From positions 24,921-88,920 of the forward strand of contig JAAESX010000347.1 in the NCBI GenBank assembly GCA_024228935.1: a stretch of DNA of 64,000 nt, read 5' to 3'. Position 1 is the first letter of the stretch. The number at the start of each line of letters is the position of its first letter. A program made the translations under genes and the position numbers. The stretch comes from Pseudomonadota bacterium. Its GTDB lineage: Bacteria; Myxococcota_A; UBA796; CAJQPC01. This document shows positions 17,301 to 25,786 of this stretch, one piece after another. Under the pieces are notes generated by a model. It did no database searches. It saw nothing but the letters and a program-made list of their open reading frames with translations, and was not told the DNA's origin.

Positions 17301-18845
17301 ATGCGCAGATCATGGATCGCGCTCGCACTCGGTTCGCTCGTGGGATGTAGTTCAGCCGGAAAGGCATCCTACGACTACGACACCGGGTACGGGTGGGGAG
17401 ATTCAGGGGGCGGCGCGGCCGACCTCTGGGACGAGGACACGGGGGCCGACTGGGAGCCCGAGGACGAGAACGCGTTCTTCGCGCTCGCGCCGGCGCCTTC
17501 GCCGACGTTCGTGTTCGTGGCGAACCCCTCGCGGGACACGGTCACCCGTATCGGCGTGCCCGACCTCGACGTGCTGACCGCGCCGGTCGGCAGCCAGCCC
17601 GACCAGGTGGTCACGACCCCGGACTACGTCTCGGCCGTCGTGTTCAACAAGGGCAGCAGCGACGTGTCTGTGATGGATGCGGTGTCCCTGTCGGAGCGCC
17701 GGGTGGACGTCCGGCCGCACCTGGACACGCTCGAGCTCTCTCCCGACGGGAGCTGGGCGGTCCTGTACAACCAGCTCGGAAACGAGGACGAGGACGCCAC
17801 CGGCTCGGCGGTCTCGCTGAAGGAGGCCAGCTTCGTCCGGCTCGCGGACGCCTCGCACCAGGCCATGGCGCTGGGCTTCCAGCCGCGGGACGCGCTGTTC
17901 ACCGCCGACGGCTCCCAGGCCATCTTCCTGGGTGACACCTGGCTGGGTGTCGTGGACCTCACCGCCGAGGCGCTCGACATCGAACTCATCCAGGTGGCGG
18001 ACGACCCGCTCGACCCGCCATCGAGCGAGGAGCTCCTGCTCGCGCCCGACGGCGCCTTCGGCATCCTGCGCCAGCTGGGCCAGAGCGAGCTGTTGCTCGT
18101 CGACCTCGCCACGTTCGAGACCGAACGCATCGACGTCGGCCAGGGGCCCACGGACCTCGACCTGACGCCGGACGGCACGCATGCCGTCGCGGTCGCCCGA
18201 GCGGACAACACGCTGTGGATCTACGACCTGTCCGACCCCACGGCCGACGCCCGCGTGCTCGACCTGCCGGCCGACGAGCTCATCGGCTCGGTCGTGTTCT
18301 CGCAGACCGGGAACCAGGCGGTCCTGTACAGCACCGCGTCGCCGTATGCCCACTACACCAGCTGGGATCTGTCGGACGACACGTTCTCCGTGCATCCGCT
18401 GCCCAAGCCGGTCGCGGGCGTCGGCATCGACCCCACGGGCGGCACCGCGCTCATCCTGCACGACGACGAGGACTTCGGTCAGTTCGAGCCCGAGTACGAA
18501 GGCAAGCACGGCCTGACGCTGGTCGAGCTCGCGACGCATCGGGCCAATGACTACGTCCTGCCGGGCGAGCCCATCGGGTACGACCAGTCCGACGACGGCA
18601 ACAAGAGCTACCTCGTGATGGAAGGCGTCGATGTGCTCGAAGTGCTCGACCACGCCGAGCTCATCCTCGACGAGGTGCCGCTGAAGAGCGACCCGGTGTT
18701 CCTGGGTACGCTCCCAGAGCTCGGCTGGGCGTATGTGTCCCAGGAGCACGAGCTCGGACGAATCAGTTTCTACGACCCCGCGGAAGACAGCCTGAAGACG
18801 CTGACCGGGTTCGAACTCAATGCTGGCATCGAGGAGGAGGAGTGA
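17301..18845 (+). CDS. Beta-propeller lipoprotein, first paralogue of a surface module
   Basis: A 514-residue protein. The ATG at 17301 is chosen because TGGAGG precedes it and MRRSWIALALGSLVGCSS is a normal lipoprotein leader (Arg-Arg, lipobox LVGC, Cys16). After a Gly/Asp-rich spacer (DYDTGYGWGDSGGG) there are seven or so repeats with the SPDGSWA/DLTPDGTHAVAVA pattern of WD40/YVTN-like beta-propellers. The C-terminus ends FELNAGIEEEE. A close paralogue lies at 20938-22455 and shares most of these features, including the tail. It is first in a four-gene operon in which starts and stops overlap or nearly touch. Surface display or scaffold function is inferred. Confidence 0.84.
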   Translation: MRRSWIALALGSLVGCSSAGKASYDYDTGYGWGDSGGGAADLWDEDTGADWEPEDENAFFALAPAPSPTFVFVANPSRDTVTRIGVPDLDVLTAPVGSQPDQVVTTPDYVSAVVFNKGSSDVSVMDAVSLSERRVDVRPHLDTLELSPDGSWAVLYNQLGNEDEDATGSAVSLKEASFVRLADASHQAMALGFQPRDALFTADGSQAIFLGDTWLGVVDLTAEALDIELIQVADDPLDPPSSEELLLAPDGAFGILRQLGQSELLLVDLATFETERIDVGQGPTDLDLTPDGTHAVAVARADNTLWIYDLSDPTADARVLDLPADELIGSVVFSQTGNQAVLYSTASPYAHYTSWDLSDDTFSVHPLPKPVAGVGIDPTGGTALILHDDEDFGQFEPEYEGKHGLTLVELATHRANDYVLPGEPIGYDQSDDGNKSYLVMEGVDVLEVLDHAELILDEVPLKSDPVFLGTLPELGWAYVSQEHELGRISFYDPAEDSLKTLTGFELNAGIEEEE

Positions 18846-20347
18846 TGCTGTTTTCCCTTTTGGCCCTGTCTCAGATGGGGTGCGGTCAGTATGTGTCTGT
18901 CGACGCACTGTGGACCGGCGACGTGGTGCCTTCGGATGGTGCCCTGTACGCACAGCTGCCCCACGCCGGGGCCATCGCACGGTTCTCGGAGTCCGCTCCC
19001 GCAGCGGCCGTCGACCTGGACGGCGCCGAGCCGATCCGGCTGGTCGCGGCGCCGGATGGCACACGGATCCTGGCGTTCACCCGGTACGAGACCTGTGACG
19101 ACCTCGACCCCGACATCGAGACGGTCGAGGACTGCCTCGACGAGGACGTGGGCTACCAGTACGAGCTCGCCGTGCTGGGCGCGGGCGGGGTCGAGCAGAC
19201 CGTGAACGCCCCTGGGCACCTGCAGGGTGTCGCGTTCTCCCCCGACTCGACGACCGCCGTGTTGTACCTGGACGGCGCCCCGACCGATGTCGGCGGTGTC
19301 GCGGACATCGACTCGGTGTTCTTCGTGAACCTGGTCTCCGGCGAGACCGCGACGGCGACCGTCGGCGTGGCCCCGGGCAACATCCTGTTCACCCCGGACG
19401 GGCTGCGCGCTGTGGTGCTCTCGCGAGACTCGGCCGTGGTCGTCGACCTGGCCACGTTCGAGGTCCAGGTCCGCTACGACCTGACCCTGGACGCCGACCA
19501 GACCATCGACCCCAGCGCCGCGGTGCTGACCCCGGACGGCGGCAAGGCGCTCGTCGCCATGGCCAACCTGGGCGTGCTGTACGTGCTCGACCTGGTGGAC
19601 CCCAGCATCGACATCGAGGAGCTGCCCGGTCGCCCGGTCGCTCTCTCGGTCGACACCGACTGCAACTGCACGGCCATCGCCTACTCGGATGCCGCCGAGC
19701 TCGACCTGCTCTTCCATGAAGACGGCTCGCGCGTGGAGCTGGAGCTGGATGTCCCGGTCACCCAGCTCGTCGGGTACGAGGGCAACGTCCTCGCGTACGG
19801 GACGGGTGGGAACCACGACGTCTACCGCGTGGATCTCTCCACACAGATCGTGACCGAGTACGTCGTCGCGAACCCACCGGTCAGCGTGCAGGTGGACGAC
19901 GTCGGCCGGTACGCCGTCGCGCTCATGCAGCCCGAGTCGAGCAGCGGCGACGAGATCGACGCCTACACCGACCAGCGCTGGGGGCTCTCGGTCCTCGACC
20001 TGGCCGATGACGAGCCGCGCAACCTGATGTTCGACCAGATGCCCATGGACTACGAGGTGCTCACCGACGACACCTCGACCTACGCGCTGGTCCTCCTCGA
20101 GGGCGAGAACACCGTCCAGCTCATCGACCTGGCGGACCCGCTGCCGACGACCGAGATCCACCTCGAGTCCTCGCCGCTGGCCGCCGGCTCGATGGGAGAC
20201 GGGCGCTTCTACATCGCCCAGGACTCCCCGCTCGGGCTGGTCAGCATCGTCGACCCGCTCGCTCCCGATGACATCGTCGAGATCGGTGGCTTCGCGGCCA
20301 TCGGCCTCTACACCGACGACGACCTTCCTCGCCGAGGTGACAAGTGA
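18845..20347 (+). CDS. Beta-propeller lipoprotein, second gene of the surface module
   Basis: A 500-residue protein whose ATG shares its A with the preceding stop (TGATG). The leader MLFSLLALSQMGC lacks basic residues and ends in a lipobox Cys. The mature protein repeats the propeller blade pattern (GVAFSPDSTTAVLYLDG, ILFTPDGLRAVVLS, AVLTPDGGKALVAM), with a pair of vicinal Cys in DTDCNCTAIAY near residue 270. It is more distant from the flanking paralogues than those are from each other. It probably sits with them on the outer membrane. Its last bases overlap the start of the barrel gene. Confidence 0.83.
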   Translation: MLFSLLALSQMGCGQYVSVDALWTGDVVPSDGALYAQLPHAGAIARFSESAPAAAVDLDGAEPIRLVAAPDGTRILAFTRYETCDDLDPDIETVEDCLDEDVGYQYELAVLGAGGVEQTVNAPGHLQGVAFSPDSTTAVLYLDGAPTDVGGVADIDSVFFVNLVSGETATATVGVAPGNILFTPDGLRAVVLSRDSAVVVDLATFEVQVRYDLTLDADQTIDPSAAVLTPDGGKALVAMANLGVLYVLDLVDPSIDIEELPGRPVALSVDTDCNCTAIAYSDAAELDLLFHEDGSRVELELDVPVTQLVGYEGNVLAYGTGGNHDVYRVDLSTQIVTEYVVANPPVSVQVDDVGRYAVALMQPESSSGDEIDAYTDQRWGLSVLDLADDEPRNLMFDQMPMDYEVLTDDTSTYALVLLEGENTVQLIDLADPLPTTEIHLESSPLAAGSMGDGRFYIAQDSPLGLVSIVDPLAPDDIVEIGGFAAIGLYTDDDLPRRGDK

Positions 20348-20928
20348 TGCTCCTTGCACTCCTGACGACCGCTTCGGCGGCAGAGACCCTGGATGTCCGC
20401 TTCGAGGGACAGGGCATGAGCCTCCAGGCCGAAGACCTGGGCGTGTACCCGGGCCGTGAGCGGATCCAGGCCCCGGGCCTGTCCGTGGCGTACGAGCTGG
20501 ACCCGCGCTTCGGCGTGGTCGGCAACTGGCACCACCGCCGCGTCGACGCGAACCTGGGCGGCTACGACACCGAGATGATCGACGCCTACGACGAGCTCGA
20601 GCTCGGCGTCCGGGTCTACCCGATCGGTCGCCGCATCTTCACGCCCACCGTGACGGTGCAGGGCTCGACCCTGTGGTCGCGCGTCCGCCTGGACGACAAG
20701 CCCAACATCGACGACGACCCGTCCGAGGTCGCGGCCAACGCCTGGGGCTTCGGTGGGCTGGGCGCCGTGGGCGCCGAGATCCAGCCGTTCCCCGACCACT
20801 GGCGTGTCCGCGCGACGGTCCACTACGAGGTCGGGTACCTGTACCTGTCGTCGCTGGACCACGACCCGCTGGGCAGTCGGAAGATGGGTGGCGTCGTCCT
20901 TCGGGGCGGCACCGGAATCCAGTTCTAG
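20347..20928 (+). CDS. Outer-membrane beta-barrel protein of the surface module
   Basis: A 193-residue protein with a minimal leader, MLLALLTTASAAE, and alternating hydrophobic strands ending in Phe (GGVVLRGGTGIQF), the usual signal of an outer-membrane barrel recognised by BamA. Strand-like segments include VAYELDPRFGVVGNWHHRRV, LELGVRVYPIG and ATVHYEVGYLYLSSL. An eight-stranded OmpW/OmpA-like barrel fits the length. Its position inside the propeller-lipoprotein operon suggests it anchors or exports those proteins, an inference. The start overlaps the upstream stop (TGATG). Confidence 0.78.
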   Translation: MLLALLTTASAAETLDVRFEGQGMSLQAEDLGVYPGRERIQAPGLSVAYELDPRFGVVGNWHHRRVDANLGGYDTEMIDAYDELELGVRVYPIGRRIFTPTVTVQGSTLWSRVRLDDKPNIDDDPSEVAANAWGFGGLGAVGAEIQPFPDHWRVRATVHYEVGYLYLSSLDHDPLGSRKMGGVVLRGGTGIQF

Positions 20929-20937
20929 GAGGGCGCG

Positions 20938-22455
20938 ATGTTCTTGCTCGCACTGGCCTGCATGGCCGACAACAGCTTGTATCGGGCCGACGAGTCCGCC
21001 GGCGAGTGGGGAGACTCGGGCAGCGAAGGCGCGCCGAGCTTCCAGGACACAGGGGACGGCTGGGAGCCCGAGGATGAGGACTCGTTCTTCACCCTCGCGC
21101 CGGCACCGTCACCCACCTACGTGTTCGTCGCGAACCCGGCCCGGGACACGGTGACACGGATCGGTGTGCCCGATCTGGACGTGATCACGGCCCAGGTCGG
21201 GAGCCAGCCCGAGCTGGTCGCCACGACGCCCGACTACACCAGGGCCATCTGCTTCAACAAGGGCAGCGACGACGTCTCCATCCTGGATGCGGGGTCGCTC
21301 TCCGAGCAGCGGGTCGAGGTCCGGCCCCACCTGGACGCCATGGAGCTCTCGCCCGACGGGAGCTGGGCCGTCCTGTTCAACGACCAGACCGAAGAGGACG
21401 AGGACGCCGGCGACTCGGCCGTCTCCAGCAAGGAGGCGAGCTTCGTGCGGCTGGCGGACGGCTCGCACCAGCAGATGGCGCTGGGCTTCAAGCCCCGCGC
21501 GGTGCACTTCACCGAGGACGCGCTGTCGGCGGTCTTCCTGGGCGATGTCTGGCTGGGCGTGGTCGACCTGACCGCGGACGAGCTGAGCGTCGAGCTGGTC
21601 CAGGTCGCCGAGGACGCCCTCGATCCGCCGTCGTCCGAGGAGCTGCTGCTCTCACCGAGCGGGGACTACGCGTTGCTGCGTCAGAGCGAGGCCAGCGAGC
21701 TGGTGCTCGTCGATCTGTACACGCTGGCGGTCGAGCGCATCGTCGTGGGCTCGGGGCCGATGGACCTCGACCTGACGCCGGACGGGCAGCACGCGGTCGC
21801 CGTCGCGCGCGGCTCGAACGAGCTGTGGATCTACGATCTGACCGACCCGTACGCCCCGCCGAGCATCCTGGATCTCCCCGAAGACGAGGTGCTGGGGAGC
21901 GTGACGTTCGCCGAGCTGGGCGACACCGCGCTGCTCTACAGCACGGCCAGCGGCGTGTCCCACTACACGAGCTGGGACCTGACGACGGACGAGTTCACCG
22001 TGCACCCGCTCCCGAAGCCGGTGGCGGCGGTGGGCATCGATCCGACCGGTCAGACCGCGCTCATCCTGCACAACGATGAAGACAGCGACGACATGAACCC
22101 GTCGTACGAGGGGCACTTCGGGCTGTCGCTGGTGGAGCTCGGCTCGCATCGGGCCAACGACTACGTCCTTCCCGGCGAGCCGCTCGGCTACTCGCAGAGC
22201 GACGACGGGGCCAAGGGCTACCTCGTGATGGAGGGGGTCCCGGTCCTCGAGGTCCTCGACCACGGCGGGCTGCTGCTCGACGAGGTGGACCTGAAGTCGG
22301 ACCCCGTGTTCCTCGGGACACTGCCCGAGCTCGGCTGGGCCTATGTCAGCCAGGAGCACGAGCTCGGACGCATCAGCTTCTGGGACCCCGAGACCGAGGC
22401 GCTGAAGACGCTCACCGGGTTCGAGCTGAACGCGGGGATCGAAGAGGAAGAGTAG
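20938..22455 (+). CDS. Beta-propeller lipoprotein, paralogue of the first gene of the module
   Basis: A 505-residue protein with the leader MFLLALACMAD (lipobox Cys8, no basic residue). The rest follows the 17301-18845 protein nearly block for block: a spacer with GEWGDSGSEG, then WEPEDEDSFFTLAPAPSPT, VFVANPARDTVTRIGVPDLD, and the tail TLTGFELNAGIEEEE. The two differ mainly in leader and spacer, so this is a duplication within the operon, with the first copy keeping a long signal and the second a short one. The operon ends here; the next gene is convergent, 9 bases away. Confidence 0.84.
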   Translation: MFLLALACMADNSLYRADESAGEWGDSGSEGAPSFQDTGDGWEPEDEDSFFTLAPAPSPTYVFVANPARDTVTRIGVPDLDVITAQVGSQPELVATTPDYTRAICFNKGSDDVSILDAGSLSEQRVEVRPHLDAMELSPDGSWAVLFNDQTEEDEDAGDSAVSSKEASFVRLADGSHQQMALGFKPRAVHFTEDALSAVFLGDVWLGVVDLTADELSVELVQVAEDALDPPSSEELLLSPSGDYALLRQSEASELVLVDLYTLAVERIVVGSGPMDLDLTPDGQHAVAVARGSNELWIYDLTDPYAPPSILDLPEDEVLGSVTFAELGDTALLYSTASGVSHYTSWDLTTDEFTVHPLPKPVAAVGIDPTGQTALILHNDEDSDDMNPSYEGHFGLSLVELGSHRANDYVLPGEPLGYSQSDDGAKGYLVMEGVPVLEVLDHGGLLLDEVDLKSDPVFLGTLPELGWAYVSQEHELGRISFWDPETEALKTLTGFELNAGIEEEE

Positions 22456-22464
22456 GCCTGGGCC

Positions 22465-23805
22465 TCAGGCGAGCAGCTCGTCGAGGACCCCGCCTTCGAG
22501 TCCGTCTGCGCCGAAGTCGGTGTAGGCGCCGCCGTTGGCGCCCTCGACGCCCGCGGCGGTGAGCACGGTGTTCAGCAGCCGGTCGTGGGTCACCCCGCCC
22601 GCGTCGACGAACTGGCCGGTGCGCAAGGCGCCGGCTGCTCCGCCGACGAGGATCCAGGGTACATCGGTGTACCGGTGGGACACGCCGGCCCCCAGGTCGT
22701 TCAGCCAGACCGCGATGCTGTCGTCCGTGAGTCCGTGCTCGTCGAGACGGGTCAGCAGGTGCGTGAACGTCTCCAGCATCAGGCGGTCGATGGCGACGTG
22801 CATGTCGAACGCGCCCTCGATGGCCTCGCCTTCGTCGCCGTCGCTGTAGATGCGGTGGCTGATCCAGTGGAACGACGGCAGGCGCTGGCCGTCGATCGTG
22901 TACTCGGTGCCGTCGTTGCCATCGCCGATCTGCAGCGTACCGGTCCGGGCGTAGTCGCAGGCGAAGGCCAGGGCGATGAGGTCCATGTGCATCTTGGCGA
23001 ACGTGATGCGGTTGTCGTTCAGCGTCCCCAGGCCGGTGACGAGCGCCATCGCCTGCTCCTCGTCGTCGGTCAGGCGACAGGCCAGCGTCTCGAAATCGCG
23101 CACGCTGTCCAGGTGCAGGTCCAGGCGGCGCTTGTCGCTGGCGGACAGGTCCGCGCTGCCCCGCAGGTCATTGAGCTCGGAGAGCACCAGATCGTTCACG
23201 CTCGTCCGGCGGTCCCCGAGCAGGGCGTCGAAGGCCCCGGTCTCGCCACCGAGCATGCGCTGGTACGCCCGCCAGGGGTCGTCCTCGGCGGGTCGGATGT
23301 CGCCGGGTCCGCGGTAGGACAGGACCTCCTCGAGGTAGCCGTACCGGGGGCCGGTGTAGAGCGTCAGCGGCTCGCCGCCGTTCCGGTTGGAGGCCCGGGC
23401 GATGCGGTTGTCGACGGACTCGCCCTGTGCCAACGAGTAGTTCTCCTGGCCCGAATACGAGGCGGCCGTGAGGCACTGGTTGCCGCCGTTGCTGTGTCCG
23501 CACGTGTCGACACCGAACGGGTAGTCCAGCCCCTTCACGGCGATCGTCTTCTCCGCCCACGGCGCCAGGACCGACAGCGATCTGTCGGTGTCCGCGGCGA
23601 GCGAGGCCGCGGTCAGGGCGCCGGTCGCCGACGGCCAGAAGCGCTCGGGCTCGTCGCCTTCCTCCTGGGCGACGCCGTTTCCAGCCCGGACGAAGACCGA
23701 GTAGACCGGGGGCCCGGCCGCGCGCGCGGCGTGGATCGAGGGCAGGAACGGCAGCCCGAGCGTGAGGCCGCCCAGGCCCTTCAAGAAGCGGCGGCGGGAG
23801 CTCAC
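22465..23805 (-). CDS. DUF1552 protein with Tat-type signal
   Basis: A 446-residue protein from a GTG start that overlaps the stop of the DUF1592 gene (GTGA). The N-terminus MSSRRRFLKGLGGLTLGLP is a twin-arginine signal, so the folded protein crosses the inner membrane by Tat. The remaining sequence has DUF1552 features: SVFVRAGNGVAQ, GVDTCGHSNGGNQC, RIARASNRNGGEPL, SYRGPGDIRPAEDDPW and VWLNDLGAGVSHRYTDVPW near the end. The family is common in Planctomycetes and Myxococcota, always next to DUF1592 proteins, with unproven function. The pair is translationally coupled here. Confidence 0.86.
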   Translation of the reverse strand: MSSRRRFLKGLGGLTLGLPFLPSIHAARAAGPPVYSVFVRAGNGVAQEEGDEPERFWPSATGALTAASLAADTDRSLSVLAPWAEKTIAVKGLDYPFGVDTCGHSNGGNQCLTAASYSGQENYSLAQGESVDNRIARASNRNGGEPLTLYTGPRYGYLEEVLSYRGPGDIRPAEDDPWRAYQRMLGGETGAFDALLGDRRTSVNDLVLSELNDLRGSADLSASDKRRLDLHLDSVRDFETLACRLTDDEEQAMALVTGLGTLNDNRITFAKMHMDLIALAFACDYARTGTLQIGDGNDGTEYTIDGQRLPSFHWISHRIYSDGDEGEAIEGAFDMHVAIDRLMLETFTHLLTRLDEHGLTDDSIAVWLNDLGAGVSHRYTDVPWILVGGAAGALRTGQFVDAGGVTHDRLLNTVLTAAGVEGANGGAYTDFGADGLEGGVLDELLA

Positions 23806-25769
23806 TCGTCCTCCAGGGGCGAGCGACACAGGAAGTCCTCGCTGCTCACCAGCTCGATCAGCAGCTCGTCGACCGTCACGTCGTCCGCGAACGACGCCTT
23901 GCCCAGCTCGGCGACCCGCGTGGCGTCCTTGTCCGATGCAGCTCGCGCCATCGTGTAGCTGAACCAGTTCTCGGCGTAGCAGCGGTGCGCCTCGGCGCTC
24001 TCGGCCAGGACCGACGAGAGCTCGACGGCGTCGGCGAAGTCCTCGGCCCCGTGCTCGAACGTGAACGAGGCCTGGGTGTCGACCGGGAGTCCGTTGTCCT
24101 CGGTCCGGATCATCCCGAGCGCGTCGTAGCCCTCGAACGCGAAGCCCAGCGGGTTGATCAGCGCGCTGTGGCAGCCCTCGCCGCAGGTGCCGTCCCCGGT
24201 GTGGGCATCGACGCGCTGCCGGTTGGTCATGCCGTCCTCGAGCGCGGGCAATGCGGTGACCTCGTCGGGTGGCGGCGGCAGGGACGTGCAGAGGATCTTC
24301 CGGTTCAGGAAGACCCCCCGATGGATGGGCGACGGATGCACGGCGCCGGCCTCGCTGGCCAGGAACCCCGCCCGCGTCAGCAGGCCGCTGCGGTCCGCTC
24401 CGAGCGTCACATCCCCGGAGCCCGAGACCCCGTAGATCGCGGCCAGCTCGGGTGTCACCCAGGTCTCGCGGGACGTGAGCAGGTCGCGCAGACCGCCGTC
24501 CTGGGCGGTCATCGCGGTGAAGCGCTCCATCTCTTCGCGCAGGTCGTCGTTCAGGCCCTCGTCCCAGATGGTCGAGCTCTTGTAGATGTTGTCGTAGTCG
24601 TCGAGGTCCAACAGCTGCCGATGGAAGTCGGCCACGACGGCGTCCGCTCGCTCGTCCTCGAGCATGGCCTGGGCCCGGTCGCGGACCTGGGCGGGGGTGT
24701 GCAGCCGTCCCGCCGCGGCCTCGTCCAGGAGCGCGTCGTTCGGGGTGGTCCCCCACAGTGCGTACGAGAGCTTGGCCGCGACCTCCCAGTCCGAGAGCTG
24801 GATGCGTGCGCCCGAGCCCTGGCTCCACTCGACCCGGTACAGGAAGTGCGGCGACTGCAGCATCGCGGAGACGACCAGCTGGACGCCGTCGGCCACGTCG
24901 TCGCCGCTGCCGACGAGCTCGGCTCCCCGGTCGAAGAGCGCGCCGTAGGCCGACAGCTCGTGGTCCTGGAGCGGCCGCCGGAACGCCCGCCGTCCGAAGT
25001 CGGCGATCCAGGCGTCGGGGTCGTCCAAGGCGCCGGCCCCGAGCTGGTCGTACTCGCCAGCGACGTGGATCGCGTCGATCCACAGGTTGCGGTCGGCGCC
25101 GGCGCTGGGATCCCAGCAGTCGTTGGTGAACTCGACCTGGACGGTGTGGGTCCCGGCGGACAGCTCGACCGTCGCGGCCATCGAGTTGCCAGCGGCGCTG
25201 CTCTGGTGGTCCTCGACCAGCAGGACGTCGTCGACGAGCAGGTTCGCCTTGGCGTAGACCCCGTCCCCGCAGTCACTCCCCCAGACGTCGGCCGTGACGG
25301 TGTAGGTGGCGGACTCGGGCAGCGTCACGTCGGCGTACCAGAACCCGTTGCTCCACAGGTCCCAGCTCTCGGACTCGGCCTGGCCCTCGGTCGCTGTGCC
25401 GTCCTCGCCCTCGATCGTCTCGGAGAACTCCACGCCGGTCGGCCCGTCGCGGTCGTCGTGGGGCACCACCTGGGCGTATCGGTCGGCGTCGGCCACCAGC
25501 TCGCTCGCCAGGGACTCCGACGCGCGCTGGTAGTCGCGGAACAGGGTGCTGCCGACCTGCAGCGACTCGGCGTCGTTCTCGAAGCCCTCGGACAGCGTGT
25601 CGCCGATGAACGCGTCCGCCAGCTCCGAGGCGTCGTCGAGGAACAACAGGTCCTGGACCGAAGCCGTCCACTGGGCGTGGGTCAGCCGGTGAAGCCGCGG
25701 GCCGGGCGCGAGCGGCTCCGCAGCGGGCACCGGGTCGGCGCCTTGGCAAGCAAGGAGAAGGACGAACAC
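23802..25769 (-). CDS. DUF1592-family lipoprotein with inserted carbohydrate-binding-like domain
   Basis: A 655-residue protein with the very short leader MFVLLLAC. The domain order is DUF1587 (RLHRLTHAQWTASVQDLLFL, from ~27), a beta-sandwich resembling xylan-binding modules (~120-225, with TVTADVWGSDCGDG and HTVQVEFTNDC), DUF1595 (FGRRAFRRPLQDHE), DUF1592 (LQLSDWEVAAKLSYALWG), DUF1588 (RSGLLTRAGFLASE, PIHRGVFLNRKILC) and DUF1585. The DUF1588/1585 junction has CGEGCHSALINPLGFAFEG, with Cys-x3-Cys-His instead of the cytochrome c Cys-x2-Cys-His. The usual N-terminal cytochrome domain is absent. It pairs with the DUF1552 gene. Polysaccharide use is a common suggestion but unproven. Confidence 0.86.
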   Translation of the reverse strand: MFVLLLACQGADPVPAAEPLAPGPRLHRLTHAQWTASVQDLLFLDDASELADAFIGDTLSEGFENDAESLQVGSTLFRDYQRASESLASELVADADRYAQVVPHDDRDGPTGVEFSETIEGEDGTATEGQAESESWDLWSNGFWYADVTLPESATYTVTADVWGSDCGDGVYAKANLLVDDVLLVEDHQSSAAGNSMAATVELSAGTHTVQVEFTNDCWDPSAGADRNLWIDAIHVAGEYDQLGAGALDDPDAWIADFGRRAFRRPLQDHELSAYGALFDRGAELVGSGDDVADGVQLVVSAMLQSPHFLYRVEWSQGSGARIQLSDWEVAAKLSYALWGTTPNDALLDEAAAGRLHTPAQVRDRAQAMLEDERADAVVADFHRQLLDLDDYDNIYKSSTIWDEGLNDDLREEMERFTAMTAQDGGLRDLLTSRETWVTPELAAIYGVSGSGDVTLGADRSGLLTRAGFLASEAGAVHPSPIHRGVFLNRKILCTSLPPPPDEVTALPALEDGMTNRQRVDAHTGDGTCGEGCHSALINPLGFAFEGYDALGMIRTEDNGLPVDTQASFTFEHGAEDFADAVELSSVLAESAEAHRCYAENWFSYTMARAASDKDATRVAELGKASFADDVTVDELLIELVSSEDFLCRSPLEDE

Positions 25770-25786
25770 CGAGGGAGTCTACCCAG

